Assembly (NCBI GenBank): GCA_030268105.1
Contig: BSDZ01000013.1
Location: forward strand, 1,965,001 to 2,029,000
DNA from: Volvox africanus
Taxonomy: Eukaryota > Chlorophyta > Chlorophyceae > Chlamydomonadales > Volvocaceae
Direction of reading: 5' to 3'
Length of the DNA: 64,000 nucleotides
Every line of letters begins with the position of its first letter. Position 1 is the first letter of the stretch. Position numbers and translations under genes: made by a program. Shown here in pieces: positions 48,969-60,474 of the stretch. A model generated the notes under the pieces. That model ran no database searches, was not told where the DNA came from, and was given only the letters and a program-made list of their open reading frames with translations.

Positions 48969-51900
48969 TCACGCAGCCGCGCTCAGCTGCTGCTCTCGCG
49001 ACTGATCCCTCCAATGTTGCCGAGACGCCAACGACTGCAGCAGCAGCTCCTGCGCCCGCGCAAATGCGGCCGCCTGCTCCAGCCCTCCATCCGCAGCCCC
49101 TGCTGCGCCGTCTTCCAACAGCGCCAGGACCTTCTCAAGCCGCGCCACATTACGGCCCGCGCCGCGGCCCGTGGCCGTTGCACCCCCAACGGCGTTTGCT
49201 AGCGCCAGCGTCACGTCGCCGGGCCAACCAGAGATGAAGCCCATAACCACGGCGGCGGCGAAACTGTCACCACATCCCACCGTGTCCAATACCTCCACCT
49301 ACGTAAAAATGCCAGATCCACAAGGAAATGCGCGGTCTTGGCAAAGCTTGTGCGACTGTGTGCTAAGGAAATCACCAAGCATAAGGGATTTAGCGCTATG
49401 GCAGCCTTTGGGATCATATTCGTAAGGGCGTGGCCGAAAATGTGTTCGTTAGTCGCTCGACAGATTGTTGGAAGTCCACATTTGAATATAAGTATAGTAT
49501 TATGTGTAATGTGATATGTACTTCTTAAGCCAGGGTCAGGTTCTCACCTTCACAGCCCCCAGTCGCGTAGTTGTCGTCAATGCCGTGCTGCTGCCGCTAC
49601 TCTGGCTGCAGCCACAACCGCCGTTCTCCTTCCTGTTCCCCTTCCCCTTAATGGCGGACCCAGTCCTGCTGCTGCTGCTGCCATTGCTGTTTGCGTCCTT
49701 TCGGGCACAGAGCAACGCGCCCTGGCCGCCCATCTTGACCACCACCCATTCCGCCCGGCAGCCCGGCCGAGCCAGCACCCACTGAGCAGCGGCCTCGGGG
49801 TCAGCCAGCCCCGTCACCACTCGGGCCTCCTCCTGCACCCGGAAACGCCCGCGGCCACAAATTCCCGTTGCGTCGCGCACTTTCTTGTTCTTTACATTTT
49901 ACTGGGAAAATTGGTACAAGGAAATCGTTCCTCGCACGTCAAAAAACGAACATTTTGTTCATCTATGTTGCCTACGTTTTTTCCCCGTTCATCCTTCTTT
50001 GTCTCAGGGCATAAATCTGCGTTAAACGCGTGAAGCAGGGAAGGCAGAAGGCAAACTCCAAAAGCCCCAATAGGTGCCACTGCCATCTTCGCTTTTTAGC
50101 GCTTCCCCCACCCCGCATAGAAACACGCAGACACACACAGAAAGTTTCTAAAGCCACCCAAAAGAAAATATACATCCACTTAAGATCTAAGCACAGATAC
50201 GTGATGAACCCCTCAACATCAACACACCTCCGTCATGAGCACGACGGCACTGAGGTCCAACAGCAGGTCCAAAGCAGCTCTTCGGGGGCCCTCCAGCATT
50301 GTCTGACAGCGGGGTCCTGCAGCCAGGGGGCTAAGGAGAATGAGAACGCGTACATTGACCGACATTTAAGATGGGCTTTGCACCACGGATACAACACCCG
50401 CCGGGACTGCTGAGCCGCTACACCGCATGCAAATGGACCCCAAGAGGGTTTTTAAGGCGCATCAATGCCACGATGCCATGGCTTTACCACCGGTTGGCCA
50501 GGTTGCGCTGCGACGAAAGCGGCAGCTGGATTGAGGCGGTGCGGCCGCGGGTGCGTAATGCCCTGGATAGCTTGCTCCGTACCCGGGTCGAAAAAGATCG
50601 CAGCGCCGTGTTGGATGGCGTCGTTGCACGCCCCCTGTACTGCCTCCAATGGCAGCTCATCGAAGATGAAGCCATTGGTAAACACCGCACGAGCTGAACG
50701 AAGAACCTGCAAGCAGGATACAGCGCTTTCAAAAGACCGGAGGGAATGGTACCTTGCGTCGGATGGGCTTATTTGGTTTCCTTGTTTCGGTCCTTCACAA
50801 CATGGGCATAGTCCTTCAAACACACACACACACACACACACACACCACGTTGGCCGTAAATACGTTCCACAAGGCAACTTATGCTACTGTAACATTCATT
50901 AGCCGCAAAGCGCCGTGAGTCTTATAGAAATCTACAACATTCGATAATAGTTTAAGCCAAACATTAGCAAATAAAACGTACATACATACATACACGTCAC
51001 GCACCGAGGTGGCTTCCCTGGGAAGCGTCCGAATACCCTCCAGGAGAGGCCAGGGGCCGAAGTCATAGCGGCTGCAGAAGGCATGTCGCGATCTGGGGTC
51101 TACAAGCACGAAGCAAATGAGTGTCGAATCAAGGTGCGTTCCGCTGGTGCTGCCGCCATTCGGCGTGTTTTGCGCGAACGGGAGCTCCGGAGGCTCATGC
51201 GGCGTTGACCGCGACGGCGCGATCCGGGTGGTGGCCTGTATGCCCTCGCTCTGACATATCAAATTGAAAACCGGGGCGAAGGGAAATGGAAATACGAATG
51301 TAACGAAACCAGCCGCTGGCACACGTGAGCAAAAGACGAATATGGAAAGGGAGGGGAGAGACAGGAAGAGAAAGGTGGGAACAGGGGGACAGAAAGAGAG
51401 AGACACGAAGGAAAGGAAGAGGTGTTTCAAGCTTCAGCTGTGCCACCTGGAAAAGTCCCCTCACCCGCAGCACTTCGTCCATGAATTCGCCGTAAATGTC
51501 CGTACCGATGTGTCCCACGCTGGCGACCTGCAATCCCAACCGTGAGGCAGCCACCATGAAATTGCAATTGCCGCCGACCTGCAACCAACGGCAGGGAAGG
51601 GAGAGCAAAGTGACAAGCAGATACGTATCAGACGTAACACTTATAACCCAGATCAAGACAAAACAAGATGACCAACAACACGTATGAGTTGCGTTGCTCA
51701 GAAAAATATCACCGAAATGTGGACTCGGCGGGCCTCAGGAAACAATATCGACGACGATAGGCGACAAAAAGGATCCAGGAAAGTCGCAGGTCAGGCGTAA
51801 ATACGCCCGGGGCGCCATGGTATCTGACGCGCAGTCAATCGGGCTGGCGACAATGATGGCTTGTGTACGGACCAAGGAGGCGTGTGTAACTGCACGATTG

Positions 51901-53321
51901 GAATTCACCATCTGTGTCGCAATAGACCCAGGTTTATTGCGACACAATGGGATGCCATAGCGCGACACAATGTGCCGCGCTTTGGGGTCAATCTGCTCGT
52001 CTACAAGGACAAATCCCTGCACATCCCCTGCAATCACACTGCCTTTTCCAAGCTACTGCGGTCCGTATGGGCTTAAATATGTCTCTAGTTCTCTGTATTC
52101 TTCACGTCTATCCCGGGTTTAATGTCGTCAAGCAGCCCCCGACAATCCCAGCTCCACATGTTTGTCATCCCACCCACCTCCCAAGAGGACCTGTCCGGTG
52201 GCGACCGAGTTAATGTGTCTAAAAGCTGCCGCCTGATTCCCCGATCCGCTGGAGGAAGCTCCTCCATGGGAAGTACTGCATCTGGGGTCACAAGCATAGC
52301 GTAACGCGATTAGCAAATGGACAATTGGCTCACGTATCGGGACACGAGACTTGACTCTAACTGCAACGCGTGGTATGAGCGAGTAACGGAAGACGCATTT
52401 TGAATTAGAGGGGGTGCAGATGTGGGTTCAAGGGTGGATTGCTGCGATGCTGGGAATGGGGATGGTAATGACTGCTGACCCACGCATAAGACCGACGCAT
52501 CTCCCCGGGGTTTTGAGAGGAGCCCTGCTGCGCATCTGAAGGGAGCTGGGTCCCTTGTTGGAGTAAAATGCAGGATATTAGCAGACGCAACGGGGGACAC
52601 GTCGGTTGGTAGCTGCATCAAATGTACCACAACAGTATGCTCGTACACAGTACACCAGTGATCCAAATCCAGGTATCTGCTGTAGAGCCTTCTAAAGTGA
52701 ATCATCTCAAGAACCAGCCAACCCCGCTAGCAGCCCATGCGCTCATGCTGTGATCTTTTGTGCCTGACGGATCCTTAAATACGCCCTGGGACCAGTGCGT
52801 CCCGGATTCGAGTACAACGCTTCCATTGACGCTGCCTGGACGGAGCGCAGTTGTTGCCAAGGTTACCAGGAGTCCTAACCTTACCCTGCTGACATCTTCC
52901 CCCCTCCCCCCAATTCCTACATGGACAGGTGTGAGCTTCTAACTTAAAGCACACCGTGTAATGCTCTGGGCTTGGTGGAAGCGGCATTCTTACCAACGCA
53001 CAAGTTCCCGAAGCCGACAACGTCGACATAGGTTTCGGCGGGAAGTGCGCGAGTGGAGTATCCCCGGCATCTGACGCTTCCTCCAGATACAGAAGTAGTA
53101 ATAAGTAGCTGGGATATATGTGGTTGAGATTCAAGACGATGGATGCTCATGCCCGTCGGAAATGCGGCCGAGCGCTGATGCTGGCCGATACCAGACCTTT
53201 GTGCACAGTGGCGATGTAACTTAATTTGTGGCATTTTGTTCGTTGGTTTGTGTGTTACCGGTTGCTGAACGCTGTCGTGTAATATGAGTATGACCAAATA
53301 CTTTTGCCACCCTTTGCGCAA
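48969..53321 (-). CDS. pfkB-family carbohydrate/nucleoside kinase
   Basis: Minus-strand exons: 53321-52994, 52281-52178, 51578-51465, 51250-51005, 50706-50583, 50316-50228, 49832-49548, 49298-48969; phases agree. It has 539 residues from the first ATG; in-frame ATGs at 53234 and 53150 are alternative starts, giving 510 or 482. The ribokinase-like order is intact: DVVGFGNLCVD (start of the fold), WEVGGNCNFMVAASRLG (substrate Gly-Gly), GHIGTDIYG, FTNGFIFDELP, FFDPGPR, VVLMTEEEA, VVVKMGGQGALL, and the ATP/catalytic signature DTVGCGDSFAAA with the catalytic Asp in GCGD. The 95-codon exon 7 contains a Ser/Gly/Asn low-complexity insert between KMGGQGALLCA and the signature. The Arg/Ser-rich, Asp/Glu-poor N terminus before DVVGFG may be an organelle transit peptide. 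The substrate cannot be told from sequence. Intron 5 includes a (CA)n tract (about 50820-50845). Confidence 0.9.
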
Positions 53322-53771
53322 GGGAAGTTGAAATTAATGAAACCCTGCAGTATACTGTAACCGGTCAAACTTAGGATATAGATATGGCAATTGGTTGTGT
53401 GAGCCGCATTCTTGACCCTATCTCCGCGTGATGCACGAGGAGCATGATGGCGCGACTACTCGTACGACCTGTGTCTGAGAAAATTCCTCGCATCTACTTT
53501 TGGAAAACCCTGAAAATCCTGTCAGCTGCGAGGTTAATTATATAATTATAATTGTATTCTTATTCGAGTTATTGCGTTCGCGTTCGGTTCCCTAGCCTCT
53601 GAAATGATGCAAGCTTGCAACACAAGGTGTTTACAGAGCCGGGTAGACCCACAAGCCGGCTATATTCAGAGATTAACTGGACAAGTAAGATTTTTACAAG
53701 TGCGATTGCTGCGCCAATGGTCCGTCCAGTCTACTACATGCTGATTTGTAACCGTTGTCGACTGCCATTGA
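53322..53771. promoter_or_regulatory. Putative bidirectional promoter
   Basis: Only 450 bp (up to about 620 bp with the later pfkB start) separate the divergent pfkB and CBM48 genes, so both promoters must lie here or within 5' UTR introns. An AT-rich patch (about 53535-53565, TTAATTATATAATTATAATT) is the only core-promoter-like signal. Confidence 0.45.
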
Positions 53772-56067
53772 ATGGCGCGACAGCCTGTCTGCCGCGCTAC
53801 TCCTCAGACTCTCGCTGATGCGCGCTCTTCAGGCGTAGCGTCAACTTCTGGGCGGTCTTTGTCGGTGCGTGCAGTAGGCGGGGTACGAGAAACTCCATTT
53901 CCCCTGAAATTCCTCGCGTCTGAGTTGCACCCAACGCCATCCGCACAGGTGAAGGAAAAGCTTGAAGTTCTCGATAAAGCAAAGGAGCGCCGCCTAGAAG
54001 CGCTGACCCAGGACGGGTTGAACCCATACAAGGGTGGTGCGCCAGGCATCGTTGACGTGCGGGTACGCCGGCAGGCGCTGCTTATAATTCATGTATTATC
54101 GCAGCACAAGGGGCTTCATCAGAACCCTCTTCCACGCACATATTCGTTGACTGGCAATGCAGCAGCGCGGCTCCCATCCTTCCGGGTAATACCTCTGCCA
54201 CCGCAGCTCCTATCGTGAAACGCATACTGAGCGCGCCTTGACCCGAAGCACTTTATTTGGTCGGCCCCTGCGCATCCCCCACACAATTGGACTAAAGACC
54301 GCAAGCGGGCAGCCCCTAGCGCTCGTTTATTCATATGACTGGGGCGTTTCTTCTCCTGAGCCCTCCCCCAATCCAGCCTCTACCTGGGCCCAGTCCCTGG
54401 AACCAGTCACAGCCTTTCACCCTTTCCCGCGTCATATGCGCTCCCCCACCGGACCACCTGTCCTACCCTGCAGCTCTACCAATCCGCAGTGGAATCGCAA
54501 AAGCGCATGAGCGCCAAACTGGCGGAAGCGAATGCGGTGAGGGCTGAGAGGTGAAGCTACGAGGGGTCCTACTCCCCGAGGCATTGGGAGGTTGAGGTGC
54601 TATTCCTGTGACCCGCATTTGGCGGCATGCAAGGATACTGAAGCAGTGTTTTCTGGACATATCTGACATCACCAAAACCTGGCAGCTCGCAAAACTGTTT
54701 CCGGACTTCAGAACTGTTTGGGTTTCGTTCCACAGGGTATACCAAATGTGTATATTGACATGAATTTGCGCACGATCGACTGCACAATATGGACGTGGGT
54801 TCGGGTGTTGCACTTTCACCTGCTCTTGCGCCACACCAACCCACGCTTAATGCTAACTCCTTAACATCCGTACGAATAACGATAAAATGAGCTGAACCCG
54901 ATTGGTAGCCCTAATCTTGCACCCCCTTTCATAACCTCATTCCACTCACCCATGGGCGCCATGCACGCAGCACTTGAACTACGTGGAGCGGCGTATTGAG
55001 GAGGCCAACAAGGACCTGCAAGATGCCGCTGCGTTTCTAAAAAAGGTGTGACAGCGAACACCCAAACATTCCGTAATCTGGGAGCATCTGTGTCCACGCC
55101 GTTGTGCAGTACCGTGTTGGGGGATTACCGTGTTTAGGGATTGGACCGGTGGATCATCCCCTTTACCTCCCTCGAATAACGAGCTTCACCCGGACGGCTT
55201 AGGCCTCCTTGACAGCTTAGGCCTCCCATTCCATTCTTCTCGGAATAGGGTGGAAGAAGAAATCATCTCGTCTCGATCAAATTTTCATCAGTCAGCTGCT
55301 TTGATCAGATGTTTTGCGGCAGCGCACCCGTGGGTTCAGGTGACCGGACATGTTGTTGCATTCCTAATCCATCTTCCCCGTGTTGTCGTCGATGGGGGGA
55401 CCGGCGGCGCTCCCTAGGTGGCCATGGAGTTTGGCACCACCAGCCGCCTGGTGGAGTCCACTGCAGCTGCGGTTCGGTTCGGTGTTGATAAGGAGGACGC
55501 AGTGGCCAAGCTAGTCAAGCTGTGCGAGCGGCTGGAGGCACTTGAGGCGTCGGTGCAGGTGGGCAAAGGCCCAAATGGAGCGGGGGAGTTAGCATGGGGA
55601 AGTCAAGCAAACGGATCAGGATGAAACTGTCTGCCCTGCGGAGGGGTGTGATGATGATCATTTGGTTTGATATCAGCAAGGGTTGTTCTATGCGCCTATG
55701 GCACTATGGACGGCCAAGGATTGCAGCTGACGAAAGGCATGAACTAAATTAAATACTGCGGTCACTAAATTTCCATCAGGCCCAGCGCACCTCCTTCTCG
55801 AAGCGCGTGCCCAAGCGCGTGCCCGTTGCTTGGGTGGGGGTTGCTTCGGAGGTGCGGCTCATGGGCAACTTTGACGGCTGGACGCGCGGCTTCGAGCTGT
55901 CCGCCGCGAGCATCGACTCGGATGGTGTGATCCGCACCTTCGAGGCAGACGTGCCGCTGCTGCCGGGACGTTACCGGGTCAAGTTCCAGGTGGACGGCGG
56001 TTGGCGATTAGCAAGCGACTGGCCTACGGAGAATGACGAGCTGGTGCGTACAGCGGAGACATCGTAG
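53772..56067 (+). CDS. Coiled-coil plus CBM48 protein (PTST-like)
   Basis: Exons: 53772-54062, 54474-54536, 54971-55045, 55418-55558, 55780-56067; all phase 0; 285 residues. The N terminus is Arg/Ser/Ala-rich with few acids and looks like a plastid transit peptide. Residues about 60-185 form helices with heptads (KEKLEVLDKAKERRLEAL, HLNYVERRIEEANKDLQ, KLVKLCERLEALEASVQ). Residues about 200-275 are a CBM48/AMPK-glycogen-binding domain: VAWVGVASEVRLMGNFDGWT, ELS, then LPGRYRVKFQVDGGWRLASDWPTE. Coiled coil plus CBM48 is the architecture of plant PTST proteins, which bring starch synthases to starch, and the length equals that of Arabidopsis PTST1. The usual NN(V/I)L end of CBM48 is missing: the frame ends NDELVRTAETS, and GTGCGT within it could instead be a donor to a further exon. 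The exact subfamily is inference. Confidence 0.82.
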
Positions 56068-59000
56068 GGCGCTGCAAGGGCATACCAGGGCGCCCATGAT
56101 CATGTTATACAGTAGCGGTCTGGAAGGCCTGGCATGAGCCGATGACGGGGACGGTATGGGTGGACGTGGGTGGGGTGGGGTGGGGTGTGTCGGAACAACA
56201 GTTTGGAACCTTTTGGCATCGCTCTCCCCTTTTCCAACAGGGTTAGATTACGATGAGGTCACTGGCATGGTTCTTTCCTTCATCCTTCATATCTTCTGCG
56301 GCATATACTTGTCCATGCGGACGCGCCACAGGGGCAACCAGCGACCACGCACAGAAGTTACGCGCATATGTTCACCCAATAATGTCTGCATTGTGCGTGG
56401 GTACGTTCGTTCTTCATGGTCACGCATCTCGATTTGTCCGGGCCTCTTTGGCTGCAGGGTGAAACGAACAGCATCCTTGTGGTTCAGTGATGAAGTCTTG
56501 AGGAAGCCAGGCGATCCATGGGACCCGCATGGCCGCTTTCGATGATGCGGTGGCCGGATATCTCCGGAACGCACCCCCAATGGCCAAGGACCTTCAAGGA
56601 GCACTCAAGAGCGAGTGAGCGCACACGCGCGTGTTCTGCTGTACGCTGCATGTGTGATCGTCGGCGGCTTGCATGCGCACCGCGTTGGGGTAGACATGCA
56701 ACTGTTTTAGGGACCCATAACAGGACGGTGACCTACATTTGCCGCACAATGTAGACTATTGACAGGGTGAATTGTACGGAGTTGGACGGCAGCGACTTGA
56801 TCCGTGGCTTAATAAAGAAAACCGACTTAATCCAAAAGACAATTGCTGTCCATGTATTTGTCCAAACAGTTTGGGTTTCTCCTTACTGGTGCTACTCGGC
56901 TGTGAGATGGGCTTGGACTTTTCAAACTGAATGCGATGCGCCAAAAGGTATCCCTACCACCCCGCCCCTACCATTAGTAACAGTAGTAATCCAACCACAG
57001 GTGATGGGTTGGCGGAGCAGTAATCTGGTGTGGCAGCACCGCAGTGACAATGAAAGACTGAACTGAGTGTCCCAAAGGAAAAGGATGAACTCAAGAGAAA
57101 GATGGGAAAGGCTCTGAGACATGGGTGAAGCAACAGACAGGACCCGGAGAAGATGTTAATTAGAATGCATCTAAGCAATTGCTAAATAAGTCCCTGGTAA
57201 GTCGTTTTCCGAAATTGGGAGCAGTCCTTGAGGAAAATGTTGGGCGATTGCATTTGATATCGGCCGTGGGGGCGCTGTGTGTCACGACATAACACTGAAT
57301 TGTAGCGATAGTGACGCAAAGGCGCTATATATGTCGGAGGGACGGTACTATGTCGTGACATGCGTTTTCCCACTACGTCTTCCCAATGCCAGGCACTGCC
57401 CCTGCATGCCCTACCTGCAGCTTCTAGGTTGTCCACATCTAGAAAACCCCAGCCATTTCCTATCAATTAAGAGCTCATAACTTAAATGTTTCTGATGCCA
57501 AGTGGTTGGGGCTTGTTAGGGGATGTAGCAACGGGAAGTAGAGGAAAGTAGCAATGGGAATGTGGTCATTAAGGACAGTGTAAGGACTGTCCATCAGTGG
57601 ACGTGCTGGACCTTACCGGCAGTGGCAAGGTGGGGACGTGGAGGTAATAGGGACGGCGCTAGGTGATATAGGCGACAAGGGCAGTAAGACGGTAGGGGCG
57701 GAAGGTGGGTCTGGGCCATGTGGGTAGTCGCGACAACAAGGGGATAGGGCTGGTAGGGCCGACACGTGGGTTTGGCACGAGAGAGAAGGAGGGAAAGGGA
57801 GACCCACAGAAGATGGCTGATCGGAGCCGATACCATTTAACATAGGTATTTTTGAACTGTATTGTCAATTGCTCTTTTATGTTTTATGCCTTTCTAGCAG
57901 CCCATAGCACGCTAATAGGCCCTATGAGTAGCAGTTAAGAGACCGAGTACGAGTGTTTACAAAATTTAGTAATACTCATGCGATTACAACTTCTTGCGTA
58001 CTCATGCGTTTGCGGCGGAGGAAGCAATCCAACAGGACATGATGCCTCGGCCATAGGGTAAGTGTATTTCGGGCAGGACTTGATCCTACTTGATGACCAA
58101 ATGTCCAACCTCTGTCGAGATAAAAGCCCACGTTTCCCTAGTTTTATTCAACTACGCTTTCGGTACGTGAGCAGCTCTGGTCTGTGCTTCTTACTTTAAG
58201 CCAATAGTCCACAAAATAAAAAAACTGCTGGAAAACCCACATGGCCAGTGCTGAGCGGCTGACTGCGAGCTGCTACCAGCAGCGTATTACGGCTGTCTTG
58301 CGCTGGCACGAGCTGGCAGGTGGTAAAGTCTTACTTGTTGGCAGCGATAGAGCGACTCTTAACAAGCCAGATTGGCGTGGCATCATCTTAGTTCCTATTA
58401 CCTTGTACCGCTTGCTGTGTTGCAAGACCTCCGTCGTACCGCTTCTATCGAATTTTAACCGCGCCAACAGCATCGCCAATTTGTATAGAGGCATTTCGAC
58501 CGCCTGAAATGCGTGTTTTATGTTATGAAGCGAAATTTTTACGCAAGGGCAGAACGATCCAATCCTGCGTGCGTTTACATACAAATGTCAGGAGTGTTCA
58601 GTTTAGGTGAAAGTGGACTTGATCAATGCTCGCGGACGATGGGAGCATATAATCCAAAGTGTCCAAGATAATTGGCTGGACCAGAATTTAGCTGTTACTG
58701 CTGCGGGGAAGTTTTACCCACGAGGGAGCCGAGGGGATCTGTTGTCTTGTCGGACAGGAAACACACTAACATGGCTAGCAGGGGATCTTAAATAGGATCG
58801 CCGGTGAATCCTCACCCCACTGCTTGGGTCAGAAGGGTTTATAGTACAAGCCAAGCCAGGGCGGATGCGAGGACGCATCTGAATTCGCCTTTTCGTCCAG
58901 CGTTTTGTGCCTTCACATGGGCCTACTGGTGCACCCACATGGCGCATATGCCCCGCCCCCGGCTATATGGCCCCGGCCCCGCCGATAAATCATGTGGCAT

Positions 59001-60474
59001 TTACTGGTTTACTTACACGCCCGTCAACAACTCGTATGCCAAACGTATGCTGTTCTCGCATAGGTCCAACGTGCCACACGACAGCATATTTACTACACGG
59101 GAGGTAAGATGAGGTAATTTATACCTTTACCTTTTTACCGATGTGGTCCGCAGGGATAAGATCAGCAGGCGCCGCGGCCTCAAATCCGGAGTTTGCAGCA
59201 ATCAGCCGCTTGACATTGTTACCATGCAGGACAAGAGTAACCTAACCTAACCTAACCGTGCGACAAAGATAAGGTCCCACAACCTCTCCCAGCATCGCAT
59301 GGTACCTTTCGGTACAGTTCTCACCCGTGCTGGTCAAGAGGTATGCGCTCATAACCCTTCTGGGGTCAGCACGGCGATCTGGGCGCTGCCTATTATTTTG
59401 TCAAGTACCTGAAGTTTTCCTGCGCTTTGCATGCATCCCTCAAGGGAAAACTTTTTAGAGCAGCGGAACAGCTCTCTAACGGACTTCTTTGAGTTGTATA
59501 GGTAATATAGGCCGAGTTAGCAATTATCTGCCACAAAAAACGAGAATCACTTGCGTGTGGCATCCGTCGACAAACGTCATCCTTCTCCCAGCGAAGTACC
59601 TGACAGTGCGGCGTGCCGCTTTTTCCAGGGGCTCTTTGGCTGAAGGGCGAAATAGGCAGCAATTATAGTGGTTCCGTAATCCGCAGGACCGCTTCGGTTG
59701 ATCGATCGCCTGTAACACTTGCGCTGATACGTGCTGATCGCCACTGGAGCGTGCTGGGGAGACGCATACGTGCAATGCAATACGCAGCTGTATTGAGGGC
59801 TCTAGCTAGGCAAAACAAAAAGATATAACCACTAAATATCAGTCGATCAACCTGCTAAGCAAAGCGTTGCGAAGATGAGTGTCGGAAAATAGGAGTTCGA
59901 CGTTGGGTGTCTGAACGAAACGACGCCTTAGAACGCATCTGCCCCTTTGGCCATGCCACACGTGTGCTTGGCGCAGCGTGGGTCACCGTATGTCAGGGGC
60001 ACCATATCGTCAAGCACCTTTATTACACCATATACTATAATTACTTCACAGAAAAATAAGAACAAGTAGCGGTTCTCCGCAAGATTCACTTAGATGACAA
60101 GAAAATCATGTGACCATTTTGTCCGTGGTTGCGAAAAGTGGTGGCTAAATGATGCCTGTGCGTTCGTCCAAACGTACGAGAACTCTGGAACTTTCTTCCC
60201 TGTTGCCGGGGCAACTTACTAGTCTGCAACATTACCTGATATGGTTTTTCTGATTGGATGCGCAACAGCCCATTCATTGTGGCACCTCGCAATGCACTAA
60301 TCTACGGAATCGTTTTTCTGGGGGTTCTCAAGACCCCCAACTGACCACTTGATTTACAGTGAATAGTCACAAGTTAAACCTTAGAAGCGACTATATTAGG
60401 ATTGGATATTATCATACTTTTAGGCTTGGCCGTCTTGGGCGGCATCCGTGGCGGTTGAGACTATATAAGATATC
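56068..60474. other. Large spacer, no confident gene
   Basis: Several exon-like frames occur. At 58607-58795 a frame of 62 codons follows GTTTAG and ends in a stop. At about 58980-59105 a frame with GIYWFTYTPVNNS ends in a good donor (GGGAG/GTAAGA) with an acceptor at about 59154. These could belong to an unrecognised gene. A run of three CCTAA units lies at about 59240-59256. Otherwise nothing is supported. Confidence 0.35.
60180..60195 (+). promoter_or_regulatory. Possible heat-shock element
   Basis: GAA (60180-60182) followed by GAACTTTC (60188-60195) gives one perfect inverted pair of nGAAn modules plus a third GAA in register plus five. It lies about 280 bp upstream of the HSF start codon, which would fit autoregulation. 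The match is weak and could be chance. Confidence 0.25.

Noticed and set aside
59240..59256. Telomere-like CCTAA repeats
   Set aside because: Only three units, and the usual plant/algal telomere unit is CCCTAAA; no evidence of a telomere or fusion.
60461..60468. TATA-box-like CTATATAA before HSF
   Set aside because: It is only about 7 nt upstream of the initiator ATG, too close for a transcription start between them unless a later start is used.
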